This document shows, one piece after another, positions 27,243 through 36,479 of a stretch of DNA of 64,000 nucleotides. A program made the position numbers and the translations under genes. The DNA is taken from NCBI RefSeq assembly GCF_900149685.1, contig NZ_LT702999.1, forward strand, positions 1,550,001-1,614,000, in the 5' to 3' direction. The notes beneath the pieces are model-generated. The model was not told the origin of the DNA and made no database searches. It saw only the letters and a program-made list of their open reading frames with translations. The stretch's first letter is position 1. Each line of letters begins with the position of its first letter. This stretch comes from Erythrobacter sp. Alg231-14. GTDB lineage: Bacteria > Pseudomonadota > Alphaproteobacteria > Sphingomonadales > Sphingomonadaceae.

Positions 27243-28304
27243 ATGCAGCAACGCCCCCCTTCCGATGCAGTGGACCAATCGGGTCGACACGCGAGCAGTG
27301 ACGTCGATCCTATTTTGGGTGTCGCCATCGCCGCGTTCAAATCAGAGGACATTATTGCGGGATGTCTGGACAGTTTGCTGGCCTGTAAATCCGATGTTGA
27401 AAGAGTTGTCATCACCGACAATGACAGCCCCGACAACACTCGCGCCACCATCCGACAGTGGGCAAAGGAAAACAGCGAGGCGGTCACATTTGAAGAAGGC
27501 GATGTAGGCAGTTTGACCGGTTCAAAGAGCTGGTTGGTCCTACTCAATTCGGATGTTAACGGCGGTTTTGCCTATGCAACAAACCGCAGCATCGAAGTGT
27601 TGCAAGCGGACCCCGCGATCAATCTTTTCTGGGTTCTAAATCCCGATTGCCGTGCGGCGCGCGACACGGCCTCTCAATACATCGAACAGGGGCGGGATCA
27701 GAATTTCTCTCTGATGGGGGGTCGAACGGTGTTCGAAGAGCACCGTGACATGGTGCAGACGGATGGCGGGCGTGTGTCGCGATGGACCGGCGTTTGTGCC
27801 TCGGTCAACTGGGGCGAGAAGATCAAAACGGCAAAGTTTCCTCCAAACAATTCCTTGGATTTCATCACAGGGGCAAACTGTGTCGCCTCACGTCGGTTCC
27901 TCGACGAAGTGGGGCTGATGGAGGAAGACTACTTTCTCTATTATGAGGAAGTTGATTGGGCGTTCCGGCGCAAGAACTTACCGCTAAAGACAGTGCCTAG
28001 CGCAACGGTGTGGCATTATGGTGGAACGGCCATCGGGACAGGGTCCGTCGGACGGCGCCCCTCCCCATTTTCGAACTATTTCAACTATCGAAACCGCATC
28101 CGTTTCATGAAACGTTTCAATCGAATGGGTTTGCCAGTGGCCCTTATCTTTGCGTCGCTAAAGGCGGTTCAACTTGTGCTGCTCGGTGCGGGGAAAGAAG
28201 CGCGTGCGCTCATAGCTGGCATGTTGGGCATGGCGCCTCCATCTGATGTTGCAGAGATTTTGTCACCTGACGCGCAACAAGTCGCATTCGGGAAGGATAA
28301 GTGA
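27243..28304 (+). CDS. Family 2 glycosyltransferase, rhamnosyltransferase-like
   Basis: 353 residues from the ATG at 27243. A GTG at 27174 is an alternative start. GT-A opening GVAIAAFKSEDIIAGCLDSLLAC, acidic VITDNDSPDNTR, donor/metal motif FWVLNPDCRA and the late EEDYFLYYEEVDWAFRRK match the WbbL-type rhamnosyltransferase-like group. A C-terminal amphipathic or membrane-associated helix is likely near RMGLPVALIFASLKAVQLVLLG. With rmlBDCA at 38.9-42.3 kb, transfer of L-rhamnose is a reasonable inference. It overlaps the next gene by 4 nt. Confidence 0.85.
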   Translation: MQQRPPSDAVDQSGRHASSDVDPILGVAIAAFKSEDIIAGCLDSLLACKSDVERVVITDNDSPDNTRATIRQWAKENSEAVTFEEGDVGSLTGSKSWLVLLNSDVNGGFAYATNRSIEVLQADPAINLFWVLNPDCRAARDTASQYIEQGRDQNFSLMGGRTVFEEHRDMVQTDGGRVSRWTGVCASVNWGEKIKTAKFPPNNSLDFITGANCVASRRFLDEVGLMEEDYFLYYEEVDWAFRRKNLPLKTVPSATVWHYGGTAIGTGSVGRRPSPFSNYFNYRNRIRFMKRFNRMGLPVALIFASLKAVQLVLLGAGKEARALIAGMLGMAPPSDVAEILSPDAQQVAFGKDK

Positions 28305-28972
28305 AGAACATGATTGTCCTGAATTTTCACGGACTGGGCTCACCTCACGATGGCATCCCCGATGATGAACGTCGCTATTGGTTGAGCTTTGACGAGTTTG
28401 ATGACTTGCTCGGTCGAATTTGGTCAGACTTCAATCCGGCCAATTTTGCGTTCACGTTTGACGATGGAAACCATTCAGATTTGATCGCTGCTGATAAGCT
28501 TGCCGAAAAGGGTGTGACAGGCAGGTTTTTCGCGCTCGCCGGGCGTTTGAATGCGGATCACTACCTTTCGTCGAAGGATCTCCAGAAGCTTAAAGCAGAC
28601 GGCATGATCGTTGGTTTGCACGGGCGCGATCATATCGATTGGAGGGCCTGTGATCAGGAGACAATGAAGAGCGAAGTCACAGATGCACGGTCAGAATTGG
28701 AGACCGCTTTGGGTGCTTCGATCGACGAGGTTGCTATCCCATTTGGGCGTTACAATCGGTCTGTGGCCAAATTGCTCAAAGCCGCAGGGTTCCTTCATAT
28801 TCACACCAGCGACGGTGGCTACGCTAATGCAACATCAAGGTTCTGGAATCGCAACACACTGCGCAGCGATATGCCGGAAATGGAATTGTCCAACATTCTG
28901 AATGGGCGTTGGACCGCGTCTGATAGGCTGCGTCGCAATTTGGCCGGTTTTGCCAAAAGGAATTTGGTTTAA
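28301..28972 (+). CDS. NodB-like polysaccharide deacetylase family protein
   Basis: 223 residues, GTG start overlapping the previous stop. The NodB motif 1 FTFDDGNHSD (residues 51-60) supplies the catalytic Asp and metal-binding Asp. HGRDHIDW is the expected H-x(3)-H-like zinc motif. VAIPFGRYNRSVAKLLKAAGF matches motif 3. No signal peptide is evident, so it may act on lipid-linked intermediates at the cytoplasmic face. It may remove N- or O-acetyl groups from the repeat. Confidence 0.85.
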   Translation: MKNMIVLNFHGLGSPHDGIPDDERRYWLSFDEFDDLLGRIWSDFNPANFAFTFDDGNHSDLIAADKLAEKGVTGRFFALAGRLNADHYLSSKDLQKLKADGMIVGLHGRDHIDWRACDQETMKSEVTDARSELETALGASIDEVAIPFGRYNRSVAKLLKAAGFLHIHTSDGGYANATSRFWNRNTLRSDMPEMELSNILNGRWTASDRLRRNLAGFAKRNLV

Positions 28973-28992
28973 GACTTGGGGCTAGAGGGCTC

Positions 28993-30951
28993 GTGGTTGC
29001 TCTTGATAAGGGCGCTAGGCTAAATGATCCCGATCCCGCCATTCAGTCTCCAAACCGTTTCAACAATCGAAGAGTCTTCATGTTCCTTTTTGACAATCTG
29101 AGCGGTCAATCCAAGGCAATTGCCCCAGCCGAAATGATGAAGTCAGATCGCGCGTCGGTTAAAGCGCGCTCGCTTTTGAGCTGGGAAGAGCACTGTGTCG
29201 AATGCGCTGCACCGGCATGCTATAGTACATGCGATCTTTATGACCCTACGCCAAATGGGAAGTGTCGCCGATTTGATGGTGGTATTGTTGAATTGCGCGC
29301 CAAAGAACGATCTTTGGCACACATCAAATTCAAGAAATGGGGCAAGCTGGAAGCCCGCGGAAATGCGACTCCTGTTGCGAGTAAACAACTGGCCAAGTTG
29401 GAAGGTCGCTTGGACTGGACCAATCGGGTCTTAAACTGGATAGGTTCTGGGCTTGGCAGGATTGCCGCTACCAAATCGCACGCAAATCTGGCCGAAAGAC
29501 TGCTTCGCAAAGTGAATGCGCGGATGGTCAACGCATTGCGCACGGATAGGACGTTGCCAGAGGGATTTGCGGCAGAGATTTTCGTTCCGAACGACGAAGC
29601 AATCCAATTGCAACTGGCGATCATTGTAGATCAGACCCGATTGCCTCGACCAATTGCAATGGCCGATCAACCGCGGTCGGTAAGAGCTGTTTGGAATGCT
29701 GAACCAGGCCGCAACGAATTCTGGATTGCGCGGGAAGATTTCGCGCCAATAATCGATTCCGGTCTGCCCTTTCTGGTTCAGTTGACGAGCTTTGACGAAC
29801 GCACCCCCGAGATCATTGTTGGTACGCTTGATTTCGTTTGGAAAGAACAAGCGCTTTCGACAGCAGAGGCGGCAAACTCGGCCATGGCTGTCCAGCGGCC
29901 AGCGGAAAACGCCGCCCTGCCAAAGGTGAAATGTGTCGTTTTCGATCTAGACAACACTTTGTGGGACGGCGTCCTATTGGAGGGGGACGTCACTTTGCGC
30001 CCGGACGTCAAAGAGCTTTTCGAATGGCTCGATGAACGTGGCATTCTGATTTCGATTGCAAGCAAGAATGCGGAAAGTGACGCGCTGGATCAGCTAAGAG
30101 AAGAAGGGCTCGACCATCTTCTGTTGCATCCGCAAATTGGCTGGGAACCTAAATCTATCACCGTTGCCCGCATCGCATCGATGATCGACATAGGGACCGA
30201 TACGCTGTTGTTTGTCGACGACAATCCATTCGAACGGGCGCAAGTTGCCGAGGCTGTCCCTTCGATTGAGGCAGTGCCCGATACGATATTGCCGGACCTG
30301 CGGGATCACCCACGCCTATCGGGCGGAGTGACTCCGGAATCGAAGAATCGCAGAGCGATGTATCAACAAGCCGCAGTGCGCGAGCAGGCTGCTGAAGAGT
30401 TCTCAGATTATCATCGATTCCTCGCCGATTGTCAGATCGTCCTTGAGATTCGTCCCGATCAGGAAAGTGATTTTGAGCGGATCGCTGAATTGGTCCAACG
30501 CACCAATCAATTGAATTTTTCTGGCCGCAAATATGATCGCGAAGCCATCACCGGTATATTGAGTGACCCAGATCAGGCACGCTTCGTCGTTGTCGCAAGC
30601 GATCGCTTCGGCAGTTATGGAACGGTTGGATTTTGTTTGGCGTCGCATGACGGTAAGACGATCACGATCGACGACTTCATGCTGTCCTGTCGCGTTCAAG
30701 GGAAATATGTTGAGCAAGCCTTGTTCGCATATCTCACCGAATACTTTGCCCCCGCCATTCAGGGTGACGCTGCTGCGAGCGGCATTGATCATGCAACCAA
30801 TATGACCGTCAATTTTCAACCGACGGCCCGCAACGCTGCCGCGCTCAAGGTTCTGGAGACATTGGAATTCGTTCCGTCGGAATCGGGAGGCTTTGAGCGT
30901 GAAATCACACCAGGTGTGTTCACAGTGGATTTCATGACCATCAACGCATAG
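28993..30951 (+). CDS. Cys-cluster/FkbH-type HAD hydrolase fusion
   Basis: 652 residues. The N-terminal part has a compact Cys cluster C68-x2-C71-x4-C76-x3-C80-x10-C91, probably a metal site. A middle region follows, then a HAD-IIIC domain (FDLDNTLWDGVLLEGDV from residue 317, VDDNPFERAQV) and a C-terminal GNAT-like domain (RTNQLNFSGRKY, DDFMLSCRVQGKYVEQALFAYL). FkbH-like enzymes load glyceryl from 1,3-bisphosphoglycerate onto an acyl carrier. No carrier protein gene is adjacent, so glyceryl or phospho-glyceryl decoration of the sugar is inference. The ATG at 29080 is an alternative start. Confidence 0.85.
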   Translation: MVALDKGARLNDPDPAIQSPNRFNNRRVFMFLFDNLSGQSKAIAPAEMMKSDRASVKARSLLSWEEHCVECAAPACYSTCDLYDPTPNGKCRRFDGGIVELRAKERSLAHIKFKKWGKLEARGNATPVASKQLAKLEGRLDWTNRVLNWIGSGLGRIAATKSHANLAERLLRKVNARMVNALRTDRTLPEGFAAEIFVPNDEAIQLQLAIIVDQTRLPRPIAMADQPRSVRAVWNAEPGRNEFWIAREDFAPIIDSGLPFLVQLTSFDERTPEIIVGTLDFVWKEQALSTAEAANSAMAVQRPAENAALPKVKCVVFDLDNTLWDGVLLEGDVTLRPDVKELFEWLDERGILISIASKNAESDALDQLREEGLDHLLLHPQIGWEPKSITVARIASMIDIGTDTLLFVDDNPFERAQVAEAVPSIEAVPDTILPDLRDHPRLSGGVTPESKNRRAMYQQAAVREQAAEEFSDYHRFLADCQIVLEIRPDQESDFERIAELVQRTNQLNFSGRKYDREAITGILSDPDQARFVVVASDRFGSYGTVGFCLASHDGKTITIDDFMLSCRVQGKYVEQALFAYLTEYFAPAIQGDAAASGIDHATNMTVNFQPTARNAAALKVLETLEFVPSESGGFEREITPGVFTVDFMTINA

Positions 30952-30999
30952 CCGCCCGGCAAACCGGACGGGCGCCAAAAACCACTTTCCTACATACAA

Positions 31000-31039
31000 C
31001 CTATTTGGTTAAAAATAGTCATCTCTAGAAACAAATAGG
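31000..31039 (+). promoter_or_regulatory. RBS-sequestering inverted repeat with an alternative hairpin
   Basis: Perfect arms CCTATTTG (31000-31007) and CAAATAGG (31032-31039). The right arm contains the Shine-Dalgarno of the gene starting at 31049. The CTATTT of the left arm can alternatively pair with AAATAG at 31013-31018. The two hairpins exclude each other. Confidence 0.45.
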
Positions 31040-31048
31040 ATGATTGTG

Positions 31049-31315
31049 ATGACTGATCCATTCGGCTCAACAAGCGACAGTGTAACAGCACCGGCAAGGC
31101 AAGCGTTTGCCATCACTCCGGATGACAATGCCGAACTTTCGACTTTTGCAAAGGCGATTTACGTCGGTCGGGGCGGTGATGTGATGTTGCGTGCGGTGGG
31201 CTCCGAAAGTGACGTAACCTTCGTCAATGTAGGCGGGGGCACCATCCTAGACGTGCGATGCCGCGCCATTCGGGTGACCGGCACCACCGCAGCAGAAATT
31301 GTTGGTTTGGCCTGA
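31049..31315 (+). CDS. Phage-type spike-base protein (RCAP_Rcc01079-like)
   Basis: 88 residues from the ATG at 31049, with AGGA about 8 nt upstream. The sequence FAITPDDNAELSTFAKAIYVGRGGDVMLRAVGSESDVTFVNVGGGTILDVRCRAIRVTGTTAAEIVGLA is a beta-rich module closely resembling spike-base proteins of gene transfer agents and siphophages. There the module caps a head-spike or tail fibre. Here it is followed directly by a beta-helix gene, overlapping by 1 nt in TGATG. Assignment is from memory of the fold pattern. Confidence 0.68.
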   Translation: MTDPFGSTSDSVTAPARQAFAITPDDNAELSTFAKAIYVGRGGDVMLRAVGSESDVTFVNVGGGTILDVRCRAIRVTGTTAAEIVGLA

Positions 31316-33945
31316 TGCCGGGCATCGGCCTTGGCTTTGGCCTCTCAAATCGCCGGAGCGCGAAACAACCCAACAATGAACGGGTCAGCTTTGGCCAATC
31401 ACCGACCTTCATGTCTGGCACAAATGGCGACTGGTTCGTCGATGGTGCGAATGGAAACGATGGAAACTTAGGCAATTCGGTTGCCGCACCATTTGCGACG
31501 ATAGCCGCGGCCGTCAACGCAGCAGACAATGCGGGCGGCGATCAGATTGTCCGTGTGAGAGGCGATGGCCATCGCTACCGCGAGGCCATCGATTACATCT
31601 GGAAAGGTGTATCACCCAACAGTCTCAAAATTGCGTCATACGGATCCGAGCGACCCGTTATTTCAGGCGCTGAAGTGCTGACCGGGTGGGTGGGTTGTGA
31701 CAATTCGGATGCTCCGATTCTAGGCGATGCGTGGACAAACTGTTTCAAAACGACAGTCGCCAAGACGGATTTCCCCGCGCCCGATCTATACGCAACCTTG
31801 GTTCGGGAAGGAGGTCAACTGTTGACGATCTGCGGCCTTAGAGACCCCGGCTCAAGCACCCCAGAATTCTATATCGATTCAACCGATCTGTGTTTTCGAG
31901 GGGATGAGAACGCGGGTCTATCTTTCACCACCGATACCGATGGTTACTACGAAACGATCGCGCATCCGGCATTGTTGTCCGCTTACTCAGATGCGCAATT
32001 GGAGAAAGCAATCGCGGTCCTGTGGAAGACGCCAAACTTCCACGATTGGATTGCCGTCGAAAGCGTATCAGCAGGCGTTCTGCAACTGTCCGCAAACAAC
32101 GCCGATCCTCAGGCCAATATCGGAGGCGGCGCCTATGCCTTGCTAAACCTGCTTCCTAACATTCAACAAGGTCAATGGGGCTATGTCGACAACGACGATG
32201 GCTCCGTGACGTTCTTCATTTTCCCGAACGACCCAATCCATCTTTCACAAGATGTGGAATTGGCGGTGAGAACAGAAGGCTTGAGAGTGTATCGGCAAAA
32301 TTCCGATACGGCCTTGACCATCGAAGGCATCAATTTCGAAATGTTTGCCCGTGTCGAGAATGACGGTTTTGCACTGAGCCTCGATGGACTGTCCAACTTA
32401 ACCGGCAGCACGTCGAATGTGCGTCACTGCTCGTTCCGCCAATTCGCAGCAGAAAAAGCGATAGAGGTCAAAGCTCAAGAGCAGGGTGTCGTCATGGAAG
32501 ACATCACAATCAGCCAAGGATTGGGCTTTGGCATTCAAGCCGTCGGCACACAGACAAATCCCAATGTCGGGGCAAGATTTAGTCGCTGCCTTGCGCAAGA
32601 TTTGTCCCAAGCCGGCTATCGAATGTTTGGCATGCACGAATGCATTATGAAGGACATCCGGGCCGAGCGAACGAGCGCCGGTGGCCATGCGAATGCGATC
32701 AACTTTTACCAGGGTTGTGATCGGGTCGTTGTCTTGAACTATCAAGGAGCGACCGGTTTCGACGATCGCCTATTCGCTGGCTATGCCACCAACCAACGCG
32801 CCTCGAACATTTATTGGCTGCACTCCACCTTCACACCGCACCCGGCCGATGGCAGATGCTATGACGACCAAACAAACCCCACTACACCCGAACAACCCAA
32901 CATTGGTGAGGGCGGAGGCTTGATCAACTGTTGGGGCGTGGACATGCCTGACCGGCGCAACACCGATCGGGATCGAGGGGGCTTTTACCTCGGAACACCC
33001 GATATGCCTTGGTCCGTGTACAACAGCGTCACGCCGGCCATCTTGAACACCGGCGGATCGGTGGACAGAAAGGGCAACATCCTAACATTCTCGTCCGCCG
33101 GCGAAGATGAAACCGAAACGGTATTGGATGCGACCGATATTTTCGCAGATCCCGCGAATTTCGACTTTCTCGCGCGGCCAAACTCCCCACTATTATCGGC
33201 GCAAGGGCAGGATTGCACTGCGATCATTCAACAGCTCGAAAACTGGTTTCCCGGAGAGAATTTTCGGCGGGACGCACTCGGTCAACCTTGGGATCCCTCC
33301 ACGCCGGGTGTTGGTCCATTCGCCAGTCAGTGGGAAACCGGAGGCGAAGAGTATGTGCCGCCACCCGAGCCACCAGCAGACCCGACCGAATATTTGGTTC
33401 AGGGCGCAAGCACGGGATATTTCGCAGATGCAAGTGCCATCCCCGCTGGCACGAACCGTGTCACATTCCGAGGCAAGTTTTTCTGGCCTGCCGGCTCGCT
33501 TGCGGATTTTCAAAAGGTGTTTGCGATCTTATCGCTCGGCGGTGATCTGGAGACCCGTACCAACGATTTCCGGGCCACTGTTGAAGATGGTACAAACACC
33601 ATAACGCTCGCATCGGTCATGTTTAACTCGGGTGCCGTTGCTGAGGAAAAATGGATCGATGTGGTTTTCGACATCGATCAAGTGGCCCAAACTGCAACCC
33701 TTTTCGCCAATGGCACTCCCTTTGTTCTGCCATTTACGACCGCAAGCAACGGAGTGTTCCAAACCACACGTCCAGTTAGCTTTCTTGCCGTTTCAAATGG
33801 CACCAAACCTGTGACGCAAGGTGTCCGTTCGGCCGATCTTTCGGTCGATTTCAACGGTATCCTGCACAAAGCAATCAGCAACGATCCTGCGATTGCCAAC
33901 GCAGATCCTTGGCACAAAGGCGGTGAGTTTTTGGGCAATCCCTGA
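31315..33945 (+). CDS. Right-handed beta-helix protein with C-terminal lectin-like domain
   Basis: 876 residues. After a Gly-rich start, FVDGANGNDGNLGNSVAAPFATIAAAVNAADNAGGDQIVRVRGDGHRYREAIDYIW is the pectate-lyase-like/DUF1565 opening of parallel beta-helices. Repeated NVRHCSFRQF, DITISQGLGFGIQ, RFSRCLAQD and CIMKDIRAERTSAGG turns follow. The last about 190 residues (RVTFRGKFFWPAG...WIDVVFDIDQVAQTATLFANG) resemble a concanavalin-like lectin domain. Polysaccharide binding or cleavage is the likely activity. No signal peptide is visible. Coupling to the spike-base gene suggests the pair forms one fibre-like complex. Confidence 0.75.
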   Translation: MPGIGLGFGLSNRRSAKQPNNERVSFGQSPTFMSGTNGDWFVDGANGNDGNLGNSVAAPFATIAAAVNAADNAGGDQIVRVRGDGHRYREAIDYIWKGVSPNSLKIASYGSERPVISGAEVLTGWVGCDNSDAPILGDAWTNCFKTTVAKTDFPAPDLYATLVREGGQLLTICGLRDPGSSTPEFYIDSTDLCFRGDENAGLSFTTDTDGYYETIAHPALLSAYSDAQLEKAIAVLWKTPNFHDWIAVESVSAGVLQLSANNADPQANIGGGAYALLNLLPNIQQGQWGYVDNDDGSVTFFIFPNDPIHLSQDVELAVRTEGLRVYRQNSDTALTIEGINFEMFARVENDGFALSLDGLSNLTGSTSNVRHCSFRQFAAEKAIEVKAQEQGVVMEDITISQGLGFGIQAVGTQTNPNVGARFSRCLAQDLSQAGYRMFGMHECIMKDIRAERTSAGGHANAINFYQGCDRVVVLNYQGATGFDDRLFAGYATNQRASNIYWLHSTFTPHPADGRCYDDQTNPTTPEQPNIGEGGGLINCWGVDMPDRRNTDRDRGGFYLGTPDMPWSVYNSVTPAILNTGGSVDRKGNILTFSSAGEDETETVLDATDIFADPANFDFLARPNSPLLSAQGQDCTAIIQQLENWFPGENFRRDALGQPWDPSTPGVGPFASQWETGGEEYVPPPEPPADPTEYLVQGASTGYFADASAIPAGTNRVTFRGKFFWPAGSLADFQKVFAILSLGGDLETRTNDFRATVEDGTNTITLASVMFNSGAVAEEKWIDVVFDIDQVAQTATLFANGTPFVLPFTTASNGVFQTTRPVSFLAVSNGTKPVTQGVRSADLSVDFNGILHKAISNDPAIANADPWHKGGEFLGNP

Positions 33946-33967
33946 TCTCTGCACAGTATTTGAAACC

Positions 33968-35371
33968 ATGCCAGGCAACCTGCCCCTAGCGAAACCCGGG
34001 AAAATGCGGCAGGCGCTTGGCATGGTTCAGACTGAAAAATCAGGTGACGAGGCTCAAAGCGGAGCAGGCGGCTTGCGCGGAAAGCTCACGTCTTTGGTGC
34101 AAGCCGGCTTCAAACAATATCGCAGCCAGTTCGTCGCCTTGTTTGTGCGCGGCCTCAGCGTGTTGGCTGGATTTTCCGTTACATACATGATTGGCCGAAA
34201 CTTCGGCGCTGCGGTCACGGGGCAATACGCCCTCATCACACAGACCGCGATGTTCCTTGGTGTTGTCGGGCTCTTTGGTTTGGATGTGAGCGTGGTCAGG
34301 CATCTGTCACGAGCAGTGGCAGAGGAAAAGAAGCTCGCCTTTGCGGTGTTTGCTCGCATCATGGCGATCAGTTGGGGGATGCTTGCGCTGGTCATTGTCA
34401 TAATGTGGCTTGGCGGCGAACCCGCGTGGCGACTCTTCTTTGGAGATGTCGTTGATCGCAGTTTGCTTTTGATTCTCGTCTTGATGTTAATTGGTAGAGG
34501 CAGCGCGCAGTTGATCGGCGGCCTCCTTAGATCACAACACAGGTTCGCATTAGGCATTGCTGTCGTTGCGCTGTTCACACCACTCGCAACGGCCTTTGCT
34601 TTGGCCACCGGTATCGCGACAAGTTTGGAAGACGCGCTTTGGGCAACGACTATCGGCGCTTTATCCGCAACCGCCATCGGGATCATCGCGGTGTTTTCGC
34701 ATGTCTCGAACGCTAGCGAAGCTCTGTTCGTGCCCGTGAAGTCGCTTATTTCATCCTCACTCCCGCTTTGGGGGGCGGGATTGGCGCTGGTTCTTGGTGA
34801 GTGGTACGGCCTTGCCGTCGCCGCGCAGGTCTTGGGAGCGGCGGAGGCTGGATTTTATCGAGTCAGCTTTCAGCTATCGGGCGCGCTGATGATGCTCTCC
34901 GTCACTCTATTCTCAGTCTATTCCGCGCAAATCAGCACGGCATTTCACGCCGGACGTCGGGACGAAGCAGCGAAATTGGCCCAGTCCGCCGTGCGTTTGA
35001 GTGTGGCACTGGCGGTTCCGACGGCGATCCTATTGATTGTAGGAGGTCGCTTTCTGCTGGGCCTTATCGGCCCACAGTTCCTCGAAGCACTTCCCGTCTT
35101 ATGGACTCTCGTCATTGGGCAAATGCTCATCGCGCTAACCGGGCCCAGCGGGCTCGTACTGGCGATGTCAGGCAACGAAAAGTTGAATTTGATAATTTCT
35201 TTGACGGGGACTGGGGCGTTGCTGGTTCTTGCGCCAATCGCTGCGTATCATACTGGCCTTGTGGGGCTAGCGATTTGCATCTCGACTATACTGGTTTGCC
35301 GGAACCTTGCCGCCTATGCGTTCGTCAAATTAAGGTTGGGCATCAACATTTGGGCTGGGACTGCCCGATAG
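33968..35371 (+). CDS. Polysaccharide flippase (Wzx/MATE-like)
   Basis: 467 residues from the ATG at 33968. ATGs at 34004 and 34022 are alternatives. Twelve to fourteen hydrophobic helices are predicted, starting FVALFVRGLSVLAGFSVTYMIGRNFGAAVTGQYALI, the usual first segment of Wzx/polysaccharide biosynthesis proteins. It translocates the undecaprenyl-linked repeat unit across the inner membrane. The N-terminal about 45 residues are hydrophilic. It ends 7 nt before the stop of the convergent acyltransferase gene. Confidence 0.87.
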   Translation: MPGNLPLAKPGKMRQALGMVQTEKSGDEAQSGAGGLRGKLTSLVQAGFKQYRSQFVALFVRGLSVLAGFSVTYMIGRNFGAAVTGQYALITQTAMFLGVVGLFGLDVSVVRHLSRAVAEEKKLAFAVFARIMAISWGMLALVIVIMWLGGEPAWRLFFGDVVDRSLLLILVLMLIGRGSAQLIGGLLRSQHRFALGIAVVALFTPLATAFALATGIATSLEDALWATTIGALSATAIGIIAVFSHVSNASEALFVPVKSLISSSLPLWGAGLALVLGEWYGLAVAAQVLGAAEAGFYRVSFQLSGALMMLSVTLFSVYSAQISTAFHAGRRDEAAKLAQSAVRLSVALAVPTAILLIVGGRFLLGLIGPQFLEALPVLWTLVIGQMLIALTGPSGLVLAMSGNEKLNLIISLTGTGALLVLAPIAAYHTGLVGLAICISTILVCRNLAAYAFVKLRLGINIWAGTAR

Positions 35372-35377
35372 TCCATC

Positions 35378-36478
35378 TTAGACTGAGGCCGGTTTGGGCG
35401 GTGCTTTCTGAAGTTTGGCCGCCAAAGGTTTGATCTGCGCCAAGGCGCGCTCTTCGATCAAATGCCATGACAATATCGCCAAAATGAATGTTGGAGGGAT
35501 GGACAGCGCCATATTCCCATATGGGCCCGCATCCGGGAATAAGGCAGACATCATCTGCTGAACCGGAAATGCGTAAATGTATATTCCGTAGGAATAGTCT
35601 CCGACCCTGTTGTAGCGGAGCCAATGTCCCTTTGGAACAAATCCAAACCATCCAACGGAATAGGTTAGCGCGATCAGGAAGAAGAAGGGGGTCAACACCG
35701 TGTTCAAAGCAAACGCGCACACCACCCAAAGGATCAGCGCGGTGCGCCCATCAAAGGCAAACTTCGCACGCCAAACAAACACCAGCACACCCAATGAGAA
35801 TGGGAAGCCGAGCGAAATGAGCGTGTAAATCCGCATTGCGATCGGCCCCGCCGGTGGCTCAATGAACAAGCAATAGATGAACGCTAGCCCCAACGTCGCG
35901 ACCAACGCGGAGACCAACCATTTGTATCGCAGAACGCCCATGACCCCTGCGATAAACAGCAGCGTGTAACAGCCCACCTCGTAGAACAACGTCCACAGGC
36001 TGCCGTTGATTGCGTTTGGATAAATGTTTGAATCAAAGACGCCCGGTAGCGGATACTGCAAAAAGGCCAGGCTCAAATTCCGAGGGATGTAAGATAGCGT
36101 CTCAGTCGAGCCAAAATAAGCGAGAATTGGCAATGTCGTGAACGCCGCACCAACGATAACTGTGAGGGACAGGACAACGACAAGCGCGGGAAAAAGACGC
36201 AGAGCGCGCGCCACCACAAATCGGGCCCAACCGTTTCCGCGATCAAAACTGTTGGCGATCAATAGGCCCGAAAGCGAAAAGAATATTGCGACCGCAAGCC
36301 ATCCCAGCGATTTTCCCGCGATGTGATCAAATGGTTCTACGGCGCCAGCTCCAAGTGCGATCGGAAAAGCGTGAGAGACTAAAACGGCGCTCGCCGCGAT
36401 CACCCGAATCAAATTCAGATTGTTGTCCCGACCGGCCAAATGGTCGATCATTTTGGTGTTCGACGCCGCGCTGCTCAT
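35378..36478 (-). CDS. OafA/YrhL-type membrane acyltransferase
   Basis: 366 residues with about ten transmembrane helices. The family motif DNNLNLIRVIAASAVLVSHAFPIA, with the conserved His, is present, followed by FFSLSGLLIANSF and the INGSLWTLFYEVGCYTLLF segment. It acylates (usually acetylates) surface polysaccharides using acyl-CoA. It is the last gene of the minus-strand rml/pyruvyl-transferase operon, separated by 1 nt from the FrhB-like gene. Confidence 0.9.
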   Translation of the reverse strand: MSSAASNTKMIDHLAGRDNNLNLIRVIAASAVLVSHAFPIALGAGAVEPFDHIAGKSLGWLAVAIFFSLSGLLIANSFDRGNGWARFVVARALRLFPALVVVLSLTVIVGAAFTTLPILAYFGSTETLSYIPRNLSLAFLQYPLPGVFDSNIYPNAINGSLWTLFYEVGCYTLLFIAGVMGVLRYKWLVSALVATLGLAFIYCLFIEPPAGPIAMRIYTLISLGFPFSLGVLVFVWRAKFAFDGRTALILWVVCAFALNTVLTPFFFLIALTYSVGWFGFVPKGHWLRYNRVGDYSYGIYIYAFPVQQMMSALFPDAGPYGNMALSIPPTFILAILSWHLIEERALAQIKPLAAKLQKAPPKPASV

Positions 36479-36479
36479 A

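Noticed and set aside
30952..30980. GC-rich hairpin after the FkbH-like gene (CGCCCG...CGGGCG)
   Set aside because: No T-tract follows and the stem is interrupted, so it is not called as a terminator.
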